A stretch of 64,000 nucleotides of DNA from Microbacterium gorillae. Its GTDB lineage: Bacteria > Actinomycetota > Actinomycetes > Actinomycetales > Microbacteriaceae. The stretch covers positions 117,671 to 181,670 of the forward strand of contig NZ_LN648871.1 in NCBI RefSeq assembly GCF_000826185.2, read 5' to 3'. Shown piece after piece: positions 17,055-26,770 of the stretch. A model generated the notes under the pieces. It worked only from the letters and a program-made list of their open reading frames with translations, ran no database searches and had not been told where the DNA came from. The translations under genes were made by a program, and so were the position numbers. Numbering within the stretch: position 1 is the stretch's first letter; each line of letters starts with the position of its first letter.

Positions 17055-19369
17055 CCGCATTCCCGGCCGGGACGATCCTCGGTTACCCGCGCATCGGCCG
17101 TCGCCGCGAGCTCAAGCGCGCCGTCGAGGCGTACTGGGCAGGTCGCACCGACCTCGACCAGCTCGAGACGACCGCCGCCGAGCTGCGCGCCGCGACCCGT
17201 GCGCGCCTGGCCGAGCTGGGTCTCGGGAAGGACGACTCGTCGATTCCGGAATCATTCTCCTACTACGACCAGGTGCTCGACCTCTCGGTCGTCCTGGGCG
17301 CGCTGCCGACCCGGTTCCAGGACCTCCGTGGGGAGGACGGCACGTTCGGCCTCGACGCGCTGTTCACCGCCGCGCGCGGTGCCGGTGAGAACGCACCGCT
17401 GGAGATGACGAAGTGGTTCGACACGAACTACCACTACCTGGTGCCGGAGATCGGTCCGGAGACGACGTTCTCCCTGTCCAGCGACCGCTTCGCCCGTCAG
17501 GTTTCCGAGGCTCGCGAGGCCGGTTTCACCACGCGTCCCGTCGTCGTCGGCCCCGTGACCTACCTCGCCCTGGCCAAGGCGAGCGACGAGGCCGGTGAGG
17601 ACTACCGTCCGCTGGACCGCCTGGACGACATCCTGCCCGTCTACGTCGAGCTGCTCGCGTCCCTGCGCGCCGCTGGTGCCGAGTGGGTGCAGCTGGACGA
17701 GCCGGCCCTGGTCAGCCAGAGCCTGCCGTACTCGGACGCCGAGCTGGCGGCTGCCGCGGAGAAGGCCTACGCCGCGCTCACCGCCGCCACCGAGCGTCCG
17801 TCGATCCTCGTCGCCGCCGGTTACGCACAGCTGTCCACCGAGGCGTGGACGACGCTCGCCGCCTCCGGTGTCGAGGGCATCGCGATCGACCTGCGCCGCG
17901 GTTCCGTTCCGGCCGCCGCTGAGGGCCTGTCAGACAAGGTGCTCGTCGGCGGTGTCATCGACGGTCGCAACATCTGGCGTGGTGACCTCGCCGCCGCGTT
18001 CGACACGCTCGAGCAGCTGAAGAGCCTCGGCGCCGCGCAGGTCTCGGCCGGCACCACGACCTCGCTGCAGCACGTGCCGCACGACGTGGCCGACGAGTCC
18101 AAGCTCGATGACCGTCTGAAGTCCTGGTTGGCCTTCGCCGACCAGAAGGTCGAGCAGATCGTCATCCTCGCGAACGGTCTCACGGAGGGTCGCGACGCGA
18201 TCGCCGCCGACCTCGATGCCGCGACCGCCGCTCTCGCGGACCGCGCCGGTGCCCCCGGTGTCCGCGTGGACGCCGTTCGGGAGCGCACCGCCGCCCTGAC
18301 CGCCGCCGACTTCGAGCGCGGCAACGAGGACGAGCGCGTCGCCGCGCAGGACGCCGAGCTCGGTCTGCCGCTGCTGCCGACCACCACGATCGGTTCCTTC
18401 CCGCAGACCGGCGAGATCCGCAAGGCCCGTGCCGCGCACGGCAAGGGCGAGATCGACGACGCCGCCTATGAGGGATTCCTCAAGGACGAGATCAAGCGCG
18501 TCATCGACCTGCAGGAGGACCTCGACATCGACGTCCTCGTGCACGGCGAGGCCGAGCGCAACGACATGGTGCAGTACTTCGCCGAGCTGCTGGACGGCTT
18601 CGCCGTCACCGAGAACGGCTGGGTGCAGTCCTACGGTTCACGTGCCACGCGTCCGTCCCTGCTCTGGGGTGACGTGTCCCGTCCGGCGCCGATGACCGTC
18701 GAGTGGGCGAAGTACGCCCAGTCCCTGAGCGACAAGCACGTCAAGGGCATGCTCACCGGTCCGGTGACGATCCTGGCCTGGTCGTTCGTCCGCGATGACC
18801 AGCCGCTGTCCGAGACCGCGAACCAGGTCGGTCTGGCCCTCCGCGACGAGATCACCGATCTGGAGAACGCCGGCATCGCGATCATCCAGGTGGACGAGCC
18901 CGCCCTCCGCGAGCTGCTGCCGCTGAAGAGCGCGGACCAGAAGCCGTACCTGGACTGGTCGGTCGGCTCCTTCCGCCTGTCCACCGCGGCAGCCGCCGAC
19001 GCGACGCAGATCCACACGCACCTCTGCTACTCCGAGTTCGCCGTCGTCATCGACGCGATCACGGCCCTGGACGCCGACGTCACCTCGATCGAGGCCGCCC
19101 GCTCCCGCGGCGAGGTCATCGACGACATCCGCGACTCCGGCTTCCCGCACGGTGTCGGTCCGGGTGTCTGGGACATCCACTCGCCGCGCGTGCCGTCCGT
19201 GGACGAGCAGCAGGCCATCCTGCAGCGTGCCGTGGACGCCCTGCCGCACAAGCTGGTCTGGGCCAACCCGGACTGCGGCCTGAAGACGCGTGGCTACGAC
19301 GAGACCGTCGAGTCTCTCCGCAACCTGGTCACCGCGACCAAGAACGTCCGCGCCACCATCGGCGCCTGA
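17051..19369 (+). CDS. metE: cobalamin-independent methionine synthase MetE
   Basis: MetE transfers the methyl group of 5-methyl-THF-polyglutamate to homocysteine without B12. The 772-residue protein has the two-barrel architecture and family length. The zinc ligands are present in the C-terminal barrel: His and Cys in IHTHLCYSEF, a glutamate downstream, and the cysteine of NPDCGLKTRG. It overlaps metF by four bases, so the cell makes donor and acceptor enzymes from one mRNA. A strong GC-rich terminator follows. No cobalamin riboswitch was seen upstream. Confidence 0.95.
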   Translation: MTAFPAGTILGYPRIGRRRELKRAVEAYWAGRTDLDQLETTAAELRAATRARLAELGLGKDDSSIPESFSYYDQVLDLSVVLGALPTRFQDLRGEDGTFGLDALFTAARGAGENAPLEMTKWFDTNYHYLVPEIGPETTFSLSSDRFARQVSEAREAGFTTRPVVVGPVTYLALAKASDEAGEDYRPLDRLDDILPVYVELLASLRAAGAEWVQLDEPALVSQSLPYSDAELAAAAEKAYAALTAATERPSILVAAGYAQLSTEAWTTLAASGVEGIAIDLRRGSVPAAAEGLSDKVLVGGVIDGRNIWRGDLAAAFDTLEQLKSLGAAQVSAGTTTSLQHVPHDVADESKLDDRLKSWLAFADQKVEQIVILANGLTEGRDAIAADLDAATAALADRAGAPGVRVDAVRERTAALTAADFERGNEDERVAAQDAELGLPLLPTTTIGSFPQTGEIRKARAAHGKGEIDDAAYEGFLKDEIKRVIDLQEDLDIDVLVHGEAERNDMVQYFAELLDGFAVTENGWVQSYGSRATRPSLLWGDVSRPAPMTVEWAKYAQSLSDKHVKGMLTGPVTILAWSFVRDDQPLSETANQVGLALRDEITDLENAGIAIIQVDEPALRELLPLKSADQKPYLDWSVGSFRLSTAAAADATQIHTHLCYSEFAVVIDAITALDADVTSIEAARSRGEVIDDIRDSGFPHGVGPGVWDIHSPRVPSVDEQQAILQRAVDALPHKLVWANPDCGLKTRGYDETVESLRNLVTATKNVRATIGA

Positions 19370-19379
19370 CGCTCACCCC

Positions 19380-19411
19380 CGAACGCCCCGGTCCGCGGAC
19401 CGGGGCGTTCG
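19380..19411 (+). terminator. terminator after metE
   Basis: A perfect inverted repeat with 16-base arms (CGAACGCCCCGGTCCG and its complement) and no unpaired loop begins 11 bases after the metE stop. A T-run is missing, as is common for terminators in GC-rich actinobacteria. Confidence 0.8.
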
Positions 19412-19563
19412 CCGTTCCCGCCCTCGGCCTGCGCCCGCGCCTGTTCCGGTCCCGGCCCCGGGGGTCTTCAGGTCGGAAGGTCGCGCTCAAGGCGGCTGGC
19501 GGAGCGGGCAACGATTCGGGCACGCTGTGGCCGCGTGCTGTTCGTCGTCCGTATGCTCACGAC

Positions 19564-20025
19564 ATGACGGCATCGGGGGAGCACCGGCGGTGGATCGCAC
19601 AGAGCCCGCCGACGTCCGGACGACCGACGGTGCGTGCCAGCGGGGGAACGGCCGGGCTGGAGCCGCCCATCCCGGCGGCCGTCGAGTCTCGACCATCGGA
19701 ATCCGGCACCTCGGTTGTGGCAGAGTTCCTTGCGCTGATCTCGGTCCTCTTCCTCGGCCTCGCGGTCTTCCTGCTCACCAGGCCGTCGGCAAGCCCGGTC
19801 GAGGATCCGCGCGTGATGGTGTACCTCGGTCTGTGGGTCACCGGTACACCGTTCGTGGGCGTCTTGGCGTTCATCTTGGCGCTCGGCGCACGTCGGCGCG
19901 CACGTGCGAAGGGGAGTCCTCCGCGGGGAGCATGGAACCGAATCGGCATCGCCACCATGGTTGCCGGGGCAGCGTATCCGTTGTATTTGATCGCCGTTCT
20001 GGTCTGGACCTTCCTTCCGCGCTGA
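19564..20025 (+). CDS. two-helix-plus membrane protein, paralogue of next gene
   Basis: This 153-residue protein of unknown function has a disordered N-terminus of about 48 residues and then three hydrophobic helices (near residues 52-70, 85-105 and 128-150). The block YLGLWVTGTPFVGVLAFILAL and the ending AAYPLYLIAVLVW are shared with the next gene, so the two are a tandem duplication. TATGCT (19552-19557) lies six bases before the ATG, indicating a leaderless promoter of its own. It begins well after the metE terminator. Confidence 0.65.
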   Translation: MTASGEHRRWIAQSPPTSGRPTVRASGGTAGLEPPIPAAVESRPSESGTSVVAEFLALISVLFLGLAVFLLTRPSASPVEDPRVMVYLGLWVTGTPFVGVLAFILALGARRRARAKGSPPRGAWNRIGIATMVAGAAYPLYLIAVLVWTFLPR

Positions 20026-20094
20026 CGCATCAGCGGTGTTCGCGGGACCGCCAGGCGCCGCGCAGTACGCGCCGCAGCGCGCTATCGTGGCGGC

Positions 20095-20484
20095 GTGGGG
20101 GAGCAGAACGAGACGGGGGATGCGTCTTCCGCGCGCGCGTCGCTGCCGCCGACACGCGGCACCGTCGTCGCGACGGTCATCGCGATCGTGCTCGCCGCCG
20201 TCGCGCTCGTGGTCCTGGTGTTCGCGATCAGGCTGATGACCACACCGTCCGGCAGCCCGTACGAGGACAATCGTCCGATCGCCTACCTCGGTCTGTGGCT
20301 CCTCGGCACATGGATTCCCGGCGTGGTGGCGTTCGGTCTGGCGCTCGGTGCACGGCTCCGCGCCCGCACCAAGGGGCGTCCGCTCCGGGGCGTGCTCGCG
20401 GGACTCGGTGTCGCCGCGATGATCGTCGGGCTCGCGTACCCGCTGTACCTGATCGCGCTACCGGTCTGGTCCGCTCTCACCTGA
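20095..20484 (+). CDS. membrane protein, paralogue of previous gene
   Basis: This 129-residue membrane protein has the same layout as its upstream neighbour but a shorter N-terminus. It has three hydrophobic helices and the shared segments PSGSPYEDNRPIAYLGLW, LALGARLRARTKGRPLRG and AYPLYLIALPVW. About half of the aligned residues are identical. The GTG start is supported by TATCGT (20083-20088) six bases upstream, so each copy keeps its own leaderless promoter. Function unknown. Confidence 0.68.
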   Translation: MGEQNETGDASSARASLPPTRGTVVATVIAIVLAAVALVVLVFAIRLMTTPSGSPYEDNRPIAYLGLWLLGTWIPGVVAFGLALGARLRARTKGRPLRGVLAGLGVAAMIVGLAYPLYLIALPVWSALT

Positions 20485-20626
20485 CCCATTTCGGCTGCGA
20501 TTCGCGCTCACGCGCGCCGTGTGGCCCACTCTGAGCATGGACGAGGACACCATGTGGGCGGTTGTCCTCACCGAGCTGAGGCGGCTCGCCGTCACGTCCG
20601 GAGGGCCCGGGATGTGACGCGCGTCC

Positions 20627-21334
20627 TCAGACGGCGCGGAGGACGGCGACGACCTTGCCGAGCACCGTGGAGTGGTCGCCGAGGATCGGCTCGAAGGCGG
20701 AGTTGCGGGGGAGCAGCCACGTGTGACCGTCGCGGCGGCGCAGCACCTTGACCGTCGCTTCTCCGTCCAGCATCGCCGCGACGATGTCGCCGTTCTCGGC
20801 GTCGTTCTGCACCCGCACCACGACCCAGTCCCCGTCGCAGATGGCGGCGTCGATCATCGACTCGCCGTTGACCTTGAGCATGAACAGCTCGCCCTTGCCC
20901 ACGAGCTGGCGGGGGAGGGGGAAGATCTCCTCGACCTGCTGCTCGGCGGTGATCGGAACGCCGGCGGCGATCTGGCCGACGAGCGGCACGAGCGCGGCGT
21001 CGCCGACGGACGGCGCGGAATCGGCCGGGTTCTCCGTGGAGCTGCCGGGCAGGTCGATCAGCACTTCCATGGCGCGCGTCTTTCCGGGGTCGCGGCGCAG
21101 GTAACCCGACAGCTCGAGCTGGCCGAGCTGGTGGGTGACGCTGGAGAGGGACTTCAAACCCACCGCGTCACCGATCTCGCGCATGCTCGGCGGATAGCCG
21201 TTGCGCGCGATCGATCGCTGGATCACTTCGAGGATCGCCATCTGCTTGTCGCTCAGGCTCTTCCGACGACGTGTGGACGGACGCTCGCGCGGCGCGTCCG
21301 TCGTGCCGTCCGCGGCGGTGCTGACCTCGCTCAT
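20627..21334 (-). CDS. lexA: SOS repressor LexA
   Basis: LexA represses DNA-damage genes and cleaves itself when RecA filaments form. The 235-residue protein has the winged helix near residues 24-85 ([28 protein letters not shown]). The Ala-Gly cleavage site is in QIAAGVPI, the catalytic serine in NGESMIDA and the lysine in ATVKVLRRR. The start at 21334 ([10 protein letters not shown]) precedes a disordered tail typical of actinobacterial LexA. The divergent LysM gene has an SOS box over its promoter. An unusual inverted repeat lies at 21394-21416. Confidence 0.94.
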   Translation of the reverse strand: MSEVSTAADGTTDAPRERPSTRRRKSLSDKQMAILEVIQRSIARNGYPPSMREIGDAVGLKSLSSVTHQLGQLELSGYLRRDPGKTRAMEVLIDLPGSSTENPADSAPSVGDAALVPLVGQIAAGVPITAEQQVEEIFPLPRQLVGKGELFMLKVNGESMIDAAICDGDWVVVRVQNDAENGDIVAAMLDGEATVKVLRRRDGHTWLLPRNSAFEPILGDHSTVLGKVVAVLRAV

Positions 21335-21393
21335 GACCTGGCTCCTTCGCTGCGCATCTTCCGATGTCGGTGGCCCGTGGTGTGCTTCCACTG

Positions 21394-21416
21394 TCGAAAC
21401 CGTATCCGAGTTTCGA
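21394..21416. promoter_or_regulatory. inverted repeat upstream of lexA
   Basis: TCGAAAC and GTTTCGA are perfect 7-base arms around a 9-base spacer, 60 bases upstream of lexA. The arms resemble SOS half-sites, but the spacing is much wider than the usual four bases. It may mark the lexA promoter operator or an unrelated site. Confidence 0.4.
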
Positions 21417-21480
21417 GCTTTCCGTGCACCTTTGTTCGAGCGTGTTGAAGACTTTCTCGACAGAAAATTCGAAGAACAGG

Positions 21481-21512
21481 TTGACGGAATCGAAGATCGA
21501 ACATAGATTCGG
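21481..21512 (+). promoter_or_regulatory. SOS-controlled promoter of the LysM gene
   Basis: A good promoter is visible: -35 TTGACG (21481-21486), a 17-base spacer and -10 TAGATT (21504-21509). Over the -10 box lies TCGAACATAGATTCGG (21497-21512), close to the actinobacterial LexA consensus TCGAAC-N4-GTTCGA (first half exact, second half four of six). Confidence 0.7.
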
Positions 21513-21580
21513 AACGTAGGTTCGCCTCCGATCCTCCCGGCCGAGGCGAGGAGGCGAACCACACCACCAAGGAGGCCACC

Positions 21581-21973
21581 ATGAGCACGATCAGCATCGC
21601 CGTCACCGGAATCGCAGCAGCACCGCGCATCGCCGCGACGCCCGCCGTGCCGACGCGGCTGCGGATGACCGTCCGCGGCCGTCGCGTGCTCGCGGTGCTG
21701 GCGTCGCTGCCGATCGTCGCACTGATCGCCTTCGGTGCGCTCTCCGGCGGCAACGCGATGGCTTCGTCCGAGCACGGCGCGCCGGCTGACACCTTCCAGA
21801 CCGTCACCGTGCTGCCGGGCGACTCGCTGTGGGGGATCGCGACCGAGATCGCTCCCGACGCGGACCCGCGCGACGTCGTCGCCGACATCATCTCGCTGAA
21901 TGCGCTGGGAACGTCCGATCTGCGGGCCGGGCAGACCTTGGCGATCCCGACCGCCTACACCACGGCAGACTGA
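21581..21973 (+). CDS. LysM-domain membrane protein, probable SOS cell-division inhibitor (YneA-like)
   Basis: This 130-residue protein has a cytoplasmic basic N-terminus, one transmembrane helix ([19 protein letters not shown], near residues 36-54) and a C-terminal LysM peptidoglycan-binding domain. The LysM domain begins at [19 protein letters not shown] and ends with [10 protein letters not shown]. An AAGGAGG site precedes the ATG. The divergent arrangement with lexA and the SOS box at its promoter match the YneA/DivS type of SOS division inhibitors in Gram-positive bacteria. The function is inferred from this layout. Confidence 0.78.
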   Translation: MSTISIAVTGIAAAPRIAATPAVPTRLRMTVRGRRVLAVLASLPIVALIAFGALSGGNAMASSEHGAPADTFQTVTVLPGDSLWGIATEIAPDADPRDVVADIISLNALGTSDLRAGQTLAIPTAYTTAD

Positions 21974-22056
21974 TCAGCCCTCCTCGCCCTCGAGTGTGAC
22001 GCCATGTGCCGCACTCGAGTCGAGAGCGGACCGTGGTGCGGCCTAGCATGGGAGCT

Positions 22057-23142
22057 GTGACTGTCTCCCTCGGTGACCTCCCTCTGCGCGACGAACTGCG
22101 CGGCATGAAGCCCTACGGCGCCCCGCAGGCTCCCCTGCCGGTCGCCCTGAACGTCAACGAGAACACTCATCGAGTGCCGGATGACGTCGCCGAGGACATC
22201 CTGGACGGCATCGCCGTGGCGCTGCGCGAGGTCAACCGCTACCCGGACCGAGAGTTCACGGCCCTCCGTGAGGCATTCGCCGACTACCTGGGTCACGGTC
22301 TCACGAGCGACAACATCTGGGCCGCGAACGGCTCGAACGAGGTCCTCCAGCACGTTTTCCAGGCGTTCGGAGGCCCGGGCCGCGTCGGGTTCAGCTACGC
22401 GCCGACCTATTCGATGTACAGCCTGCTCGCTCGCGGCACCGGCACCGGGTGGGTCGACGGTGAGCGCGCAGCCGATTTCACCTTGACGGCGGAGTCCGCG
22501 GTGGAGCAGGTGCGTGCGGTGAGCCCCGACATCGTCCTGCTGTGCTCGCCGAACAACCCCACCGGCACGCCTCTCGGGTTGGACGTCGTCGAAGCCGTCT
22601 ACGACGCGACGGACGCGATCGTCATCGTGGATGAGGCGTACGCGGAGTTCGCGCCGCACGATGCGCCCAGCGCGCTGACGCTGCTCGAAGGGCGACCGCG
22701 GCTGGCGGTGTCGCGCACGATGAGCAAGGCGTTCGCATTCGCCGGTGCCCGCGTCGGGTATCTGGCCGCCGATCCCGCGTTCATCGACGCCCTCCGCCTC
22801 GTGCGCCTGCCGTACCACTTGAGCGCGCTCACGCAGGCGGCGGCCCTGGCCGCGCTGCAGCACTCCGAGGAGATGCTGCGCATGGTGGACGACATCGTCC
22901 TGCAGCGGGACCGGATCTCCGCGACCCTGGAGGCCCTGGGATACCAGCCCTCCGAGTCGTGGTCCAACTTCGTGCTCTTCGGCGGCGTGGACGACCCCGC
23001 CTCGACCTGGCAGCAGCTGTACGACCGCGGTGTCCTGATCCGCGACATCGGCCTCCCCGGAAGCCTGCGCGTGAGTGCCGGCACGGAGGAGGAGACCACG
23101 GCGTTCCTGGACGCCCTCGCCTCGATCGGGGAGACCGCATGA
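22057..23142 (+). CDS. hisC: histidinol-phosphate aminotransferase HisC
   Basis: HisC is a PLP enzyme that converts imidazole-acetol phosphate to histidinol phosphate. The 361-residue protein has the N-terminal LNVNENTH, the NGSNEVLQ cofactor motif and [17 protein letters not shown], which carries the Schiff-base lysine. The GTG at 22057 follows TAGCAT (22044-22049) by seven bases, so the mRNA is probably leaderless. The in-frame ATG at 22048 overlaps that -10 box. It heads the hisC-hisB-hisH-priA cluster. hisD, which often precedes hisC, is not here. Confidence 0.92.
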   Translation: MTVSLGDLPLRDELRGMKPYGAPQAPLPVALNVNENTHRVPDDVAEDILDGIAVALREVNRYPDREFTALREAFADYLGHGLTSDNIWAANGSNEVLQHVFQAFGGPGRVGFSYAPTYSMYSLLARGTGTGWVDGERAADFTLTAESAVEQVRAVSPDIVLLCSPNNPTGTPLGLDVVEAVYDATDAIVIVDEAYAEFAPHDAPSALTLLEGRPRLAVSRTMSKAFAFAGARVGYLAADPAFIDALRLVRLPYHLSALTQAAALAALQHSEEMLRMVDDIVLQRDRISATLEALGYQPSESWSNFVLFGGVDDPASTWQQLYDRGVLIRDIGLPGSLRVSAGTEEETTAFLDALASIGETA

Positions 23143-23744
23143 CCACCGCCCGCACCGCCCGTCGTGAGCGTTCCACCAGCGAGTCGACCGTGACGGTGGA
23201 GGTGGACCTCGACGGGACCGGACGCAGCACGATCGACACCTCCGTGCCGTTCTTCGACCACATGCTGACCGCGTTCGCGAAGCACTCCCTCACGGACCTC
23301 ACCGTCAGCGCGCACGGCGACACGCACATCGATGCGCACCACACCGTCGAGGACATCGCGATCGTGCTCGGGCAGGCGATCCGCGAGGCGCTGGGCGACA
23401 AGGTGGGCATCTCGCGTTACGGTGACGCGCTCGTGCCGTTGGACGAGGCCCTGGCGCAGGCGGTCGTGGACATCTCCGGTCGCCCCTACCTCGTTCACAC
23501 GGGGGAGCCGGCCGGCTTCGAGTTCCACCTCATCGGTGGCCACTTCACCGGATCGCTCGTGCGCCACGTGTTCGAAGCGATCACCTTCAACGCCGGCCTC
23601 ACGGTGCACGTGAACGTCGTCGCGGGACGCGATCCGCACCACATCGCGGAGGCGGAGTTCAAGGCCTTCGCTCGTGCGTTCCGGCAGGCGAAGGCCCTCG
23701 ACCCGCTGGTGGAGGGCGTCCCGTCCACCAAGGGTGCGTTGTGA
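23139..23744 (+). CDS. hisB: imidazoleglycerol-phosphate dehydratase HisB
   Basis: HisB dehydrates imidazole-glycerol phosphate in histidine synthesis, using bound manganese. The 201-residue monofunctional form has the metal-binding motifs [20 protein letters not shown] and [12 protein letters not shown]. The ATG overlaps the hisC stop (ATGA) and its own stop overlaps the hisH GTG start. There is no phosphatase domain. Confidence 0.95.
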   Translation: MTTARTARRERSTSESTVTVEVDLDGTGRSTIDTSVPFFDHMLTAFAKHSLTDLTVSAHGDTHIDAHHTVEDIAIVLGQAIREALGDKVGISRYGDALVPLDEALAQAVVDISGRPYLVHTGEPAGFEFHLIGGHFTGSLVRHVFEAITFNAGLTVHVNVVAGRDPHHIAEAEFKAFARAFRQAKALDPLVEGVPSTKGAL

Positions 23745-24388
23745 GTGCACCCGTCGTCGCGGTGCTGGACTACGGTTCCGGCAACGTCCACTCCGCCGTG
23801 AAGGCTCTGCAGGAGGCGGGCGCCGACGCGCGGCTGACCTCCGACCGCGCTTTCGCGCAGGCCGCCGACGGCCTCGTGGTGCCCGGAGTCGGTGCGTTCG
23901 CGCACGTCGCTGAGGCGCTGCGAGATCAGCGCGCGGACGAGGTCATCGATCGCCGTCTGGCCGGCGGCCGGAAGGTGCTCGGCATCTGCGTCGGGATGCA
24001 GGTGCTGTTCGAACGCGGCGTCGAGCGCGGCGTCGGCGCCGAGGGTCTCGGACAGTGGCCGGGGGTCGTGACCGAGCTTGATGCGCCGGTCCTGCCGCAC
24101 ATGGGCTGGGACACCGTTGAGGCGGCGCCGGACAGTGTGCTGTTCCGAGGCATCGAGCACGAACGCTTCTACTTCGTCCACTCCTACGGTGCCCAGAAGT
24201 GGGACCTGGAGATCGCGAAGGGCTTCCCGCACCCGAAGCTGACCTGGGCCGAGCACGGTTCCCGGTTCCTGGCGGCCGTCGAATTCGGTCCGCTGTCGGC
24301 GACCCAGTTCCACCCGGAGAAGTCCGGGCAGGCGGGCATCCGCATGCTGTCGAATTGGATCGACAGCCTGGGCGCGACTACGCTCTGA
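23741..24388 (+). CDS. hisH: imidazole glycerol phosphate synthase glutaminase subunit HisH
   Basis: HisH releases ammonia from glutamine for HisF, which forms the imidazole ring. The 215-residue class I glutaminase has the nucleophile in GICVGMQ, the oxyanion PGVGAF, and the catalytic His-Glu in QFHPEKS. The GTG start overlaps the hisB stop by four bases. The partner hisF is not in this window. Confidence 0.95.
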   Translation: MSAPVVAVLDYGSGNVHSAVKALQEAGADARLTSDRAFAQAADGLVVPGVGAFAHVAEALRDQRADEVIDRRLAGGRKVLGICVGMQVLFERGVERGVGAEGLGQWPGVVTELDAPVLPHMGWDTVEAAPDSVLFRGIEHERFYFVHSYGAQKWDLEIAKGFPHPKLTWAEHGSRFLAAVEFGPLSATQFHPEKSGQAGIRMLSNWIDSLGATTL

Positions 24389-24419
24389 TCCTGTTCTCCC
24401 GCCCCATTCGAGGAATTCC

Positions 24420-25166
24420 ATGAACGATTTCGCGTCCACTCCCGCCCTCACGCTGCTGCCGGCAGTCGACGTCGCGGACGGTAAGGCGGTGCGCCTGACC
24501 CAGGGTGCGGCCGGCTCCGAGACCAGCTACGGTGACCCGATCGCGGCCGCCGAGGCATGGGCCGAGCAGGGTGCCGAGTGGGTCCACCTGGTGGATCTGG
24601 ATGCGGCGTTCGGACGCGGCAACAACACGGCTGTGCTGCGCAAGGTCATCCGGTCGCTGCGCGGCGTGAGCATCGAACTGTCCGGCGGCATCCGCGACGA
24701 CGCGTCGCTGGAGGCCGCGTTGGAATCCGGCGCGAGCCGCATCAACCTCGGTACCGCTGCGCTGGAGAATCCGGAGTGGGCCGCCGATGTCATCGCGCGC
24801 TACGGCGACGCGATCGCGGTCGGTCTCGACGTTCGCGGCACGACGCTCGCCGCACGGGGCTGGACCCAGGACGGGGGTGACCTGTGGGAGGTGCTCGACC
24901 GGCTCGAGGACGCCGGCTGCTCGCGGTACGTCGTCACCGACGTGACCAAGGACGGCACGCTGCGCGGACCGAACCTGGACCTGCTGCGCGAGATGACGCA
25001 GCGCACGCCGAAGCCGATCGTCGCCTCCGGCGGCGTGTCCAGCCTGGATGACATCGCGGCGCTGCGCGAGCTGGTGCCCCTCGGTGTCGAGGGCGCGATC
25101 GTCGGCAAGGCCCTGTACGCGGGCGCGTTCACGCTGGCTGAGGCCCTGGATGTCGCCGGAGACTGA
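24420..25166 (+). CDS. priA: phosphoribosyl isomerase PriA/HisA
   Basis: This 248-residue TIM barrel isomerises ProFAR in histidine synthesis. In actinobacteria the same protein (PriA) usually also serves as TrpF in tryptophan synthesis. The two catalytic aspartates are in [15 protein letters not shown] and [15 protein letters not shown], and the phosphate sites are ELSGGIRDD and [15 protein letters not shown] site lies six bases before the ATG, 31 bases after hisH. Dual function is inferred from the lineage. No trpF gene can be excluded elsewhere. Confidence 0.9.
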   Translation: MNDFASTPALTLLPAVDVADGKAVRLTQGAAGSETSYGDPIAAAEAWAEQGAEWVHLVDLDAAFGRGNNTAVLRKVIRSLRGVSIELSGGIRDDASLEAALESGASRINLGTAALENPEWAADVIARYGDAIAVGLDVRGTTLAARGWTQDGGDLWEVLDRLEDAGCSRYVVTDVTKDGTLRGPNLDLLREMTQRTPKPIVASGGVSSLDDIAALRELVPLGVEGAIVGKALYAGAFTLAEALDVAGD

Positions 25167-25920
25167 GAACCGGGGTGACTCGGCGGGCGTGCCCTGGGAG
25201 GGACGTCAGTTCGAGGACAACCCGTTCGCCGGGGACGACGGTTCGGCGGATCCCGCGCTGCTGGCGGCGCTCACGGGCTTCCGTGACGGCACCGCTGCGG
25301 CGGAGGCCGTCGTCGATGCGCTGCGGAGCGCTCGCGTCCTGATTCCGCTGATCGCCGAGAAGGGCGATGAGGGGGTCGGGCCCACCGGCCTCACGGTGGA
25401 CAAGACCCAGGAGCTCTCCCTCGTCACGGTCGCCGCACCGGACGGACGAACCGTCCTGCCGGTCTTCTCCAGCGTGCAGGCGCTGTCCGCGTGGGACCCG
25501 ATGGCTCGGCCGATCCCGGTCGCCGGCTCGCGCACCGCGCTGTCGGCGGCGTCCGACGGCACCGACCTGATCGTCATCGACCCCGCCTCGGACACGGAAT
25601 TCGTCGTGCGTCGCCCCGCGGTGTGGGCCGTCGCGCAGGAGAAGCCGTGGGTCCCGGCGCACCAGAACCCTGACGTGTTCACCGGGCTGCAGGAATCGGT
25701 CGGGACGGAGCTGGCCGTGATCGACGTGTCGGTGTCCGACGGCGACCCGTCCGCACGACTGCGCGGGCCGGAGCTCGTCGTCACGTTGCACCTGATGGCG
25801 GGGCTGGATCAGCGCGAGCTCGACGCGGTCCTGCAGCGCCTCGCCGCGCGCTGGGCCGCCGATGACCGCATCGCGACCCTCGCCGATTCGCTCACGGTCC
25901 GCCTCGCGACCGCGCCATGA
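25150..25920 (+). CDS. SseB family protein
   Basis: This 256-residue protein contains an SseB-type N-terminal domain near residues 25-140 ([13 protein letters not shown], then [15 protein letters not shown]). It is followed by an actinobacteria-specific C-terminal region. The family is common next to hisA/priA in Microbacteriaceae, but its function is not known. The ATG at 25150 overlaps the end of priA by 17 bases. A GTG at 25189 is a possible later start. Codon use is normal. Confidence 0.75.
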   Translation: MSPETENRGDSAGVPWEGRQFEDNPFAGDDGSADPALLAALTGFRDGTAAAEAVVDALRSARVLIPLIAEKGDEGVGPTGLTVDKTQELSLVTVAAPDGRTVLPVFSSVQALSAWDPMARPIPVAGSRTALSAASDGTDLIVIDPASDTEFVVRRPAVWAVAQEKPWVPAHQNPDVFTGLQESVGTELAVIDVSVSDGDPSARLRGPELVVTLHLMAGLDQRELDAVLQRLAARWAADDRIATLADSLTVRLATAP

Positions 25921-25927
25921 TGAGTTC

Positions 25928-26287
25928 ATGACGATCACCGGAATCGGCGGATTCTTCTTTCGCAGTCGGGACCCGCAGGCGCGGGCGGACTGGTACCGCG
26001 TGCACCTCGGCATCGCGGCGGGGGAGGACGGCGCCTGGCAGCAGGCCGCCGGCCCCACCGTCTTCGCGCCGTTTCCGGCCGACAGCGATTACTTCGCCGC
26101 CGACCAACCGTTCATGCTCAACCTGCGCGTGTCCGACCTCGATTCACTCACACGGTCGCTGACCGATGCCGGCATCCCCGTCGAGCGCCGCGACGACTGG
26201 ACCGACACCCCCTACGGCAGCTTCGCCCGCATCCACGACCCCGAGGGCCTGCCTCTCGAACTCTGGGAGCCCGCTCCCACCGACTGA
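25928..26287 (+). CDS. VOC family (glyoxalase-like) protein
   Basis: This 119-residue single-domain member of the vicinal oxygen chelate fold starts ITGIGGFFFRSRDPQARADWYRVHLGI and ends IHDPEGLPLELWEP, where the glutamate is a typical metal ligand. The substrate is unknown. CATGAT (25916-25921) is six bases before the ATG and overlaps the stop of the previous gene, so it may be leaderless as well as part of read-through from sseB. Confidence 0.8.
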   Translation: MTITGIGGFFFRSRDPQARADWYRVHLGIAAGEDGAWQQAAGPTVFAPFPADSDYFAADQPFMLNLRVSDLDSLTRSLTDAGIPVERRDDWTDTPYGSFARIHDPEGLPLELWEPAPTD

Positions 26288-26357
26288 GCCCCCGGCCCGT
26301 CCTCGCCGAGCGAGCGCCCGCGAGCCGCAGTCCGATGCCTCGGACCGGGGGAGAAGG

Positions 26358-26756
26358 TCAGATGACGGAGCCGGTGTACTTCTCGCCGGGGCCCTTGCCG
26401 GGCTCGTCCGGGATCGCGGACGCTTCGCGGAACGCGAGCTGCACCGACCGCAGACCGTCGCGCAGCGAACGCGCGTGCTGGTCGCCCACTTCGGGGGCCG
26501 CGGCCGTGATCAGGCCGGCGAGGGCGTTGATGAGTTTGCGCGCCTCGTCGAGGTCGAGCTGGTTGTCCGGGTCGTCCGCGAGGCCGGTCTTGACGGCGGC
26601 CGCACTCAGCAGGTGGACGGCGGCGGTGGAGATCACCTCGACGGCGGGAACGCTCGCGATGTCGCGCGTGGCGGCTGCGGCGGCCTCCTCCTGCTCGGCC
26701 CAGTGCTGGTGCCGAGCGGCGTCGTCGCGGAACGGATCTACGGGAATCGTGCTCAC
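26358..26756 (-). CDS. DUF1844 protein
   Basis: This 132-residue helical protein matches the DUF1844 family that sits divergently from infC in many actinobacteria. The conserved part is VEVISTAAVHLLSAAAVKTGLAD, then LDLDEARKLINALAGLI, near residues 38-86. A GTG start at 26756 is used. No function is known. It shares a 245-base gap with infC that holds the infC promoter and long leader. Confidence 0.8.
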   Translation of the reverse strand: MSTIPVDPFRDDAARHQHWAEQEEAAAAATRDIASVPAVEVISTAAVHLLSAAAVKTGLADDPDNQLDLDEARKLINALAGLITAAAPEVGDQHARSLRDGLRSVQLAFREASAIPDEPGKGPGEKYTGSVI

Positions 26757-26770
26757 GGGTCACTCTCTGC

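Noticed and set aside
20537..20617. A 26-codon ORF between the paralogous membrane protein and lexA
   Set aside because: It has neither a ribosome-binding site nor a -10 box at the leaderless distance, and no recognisable composition.
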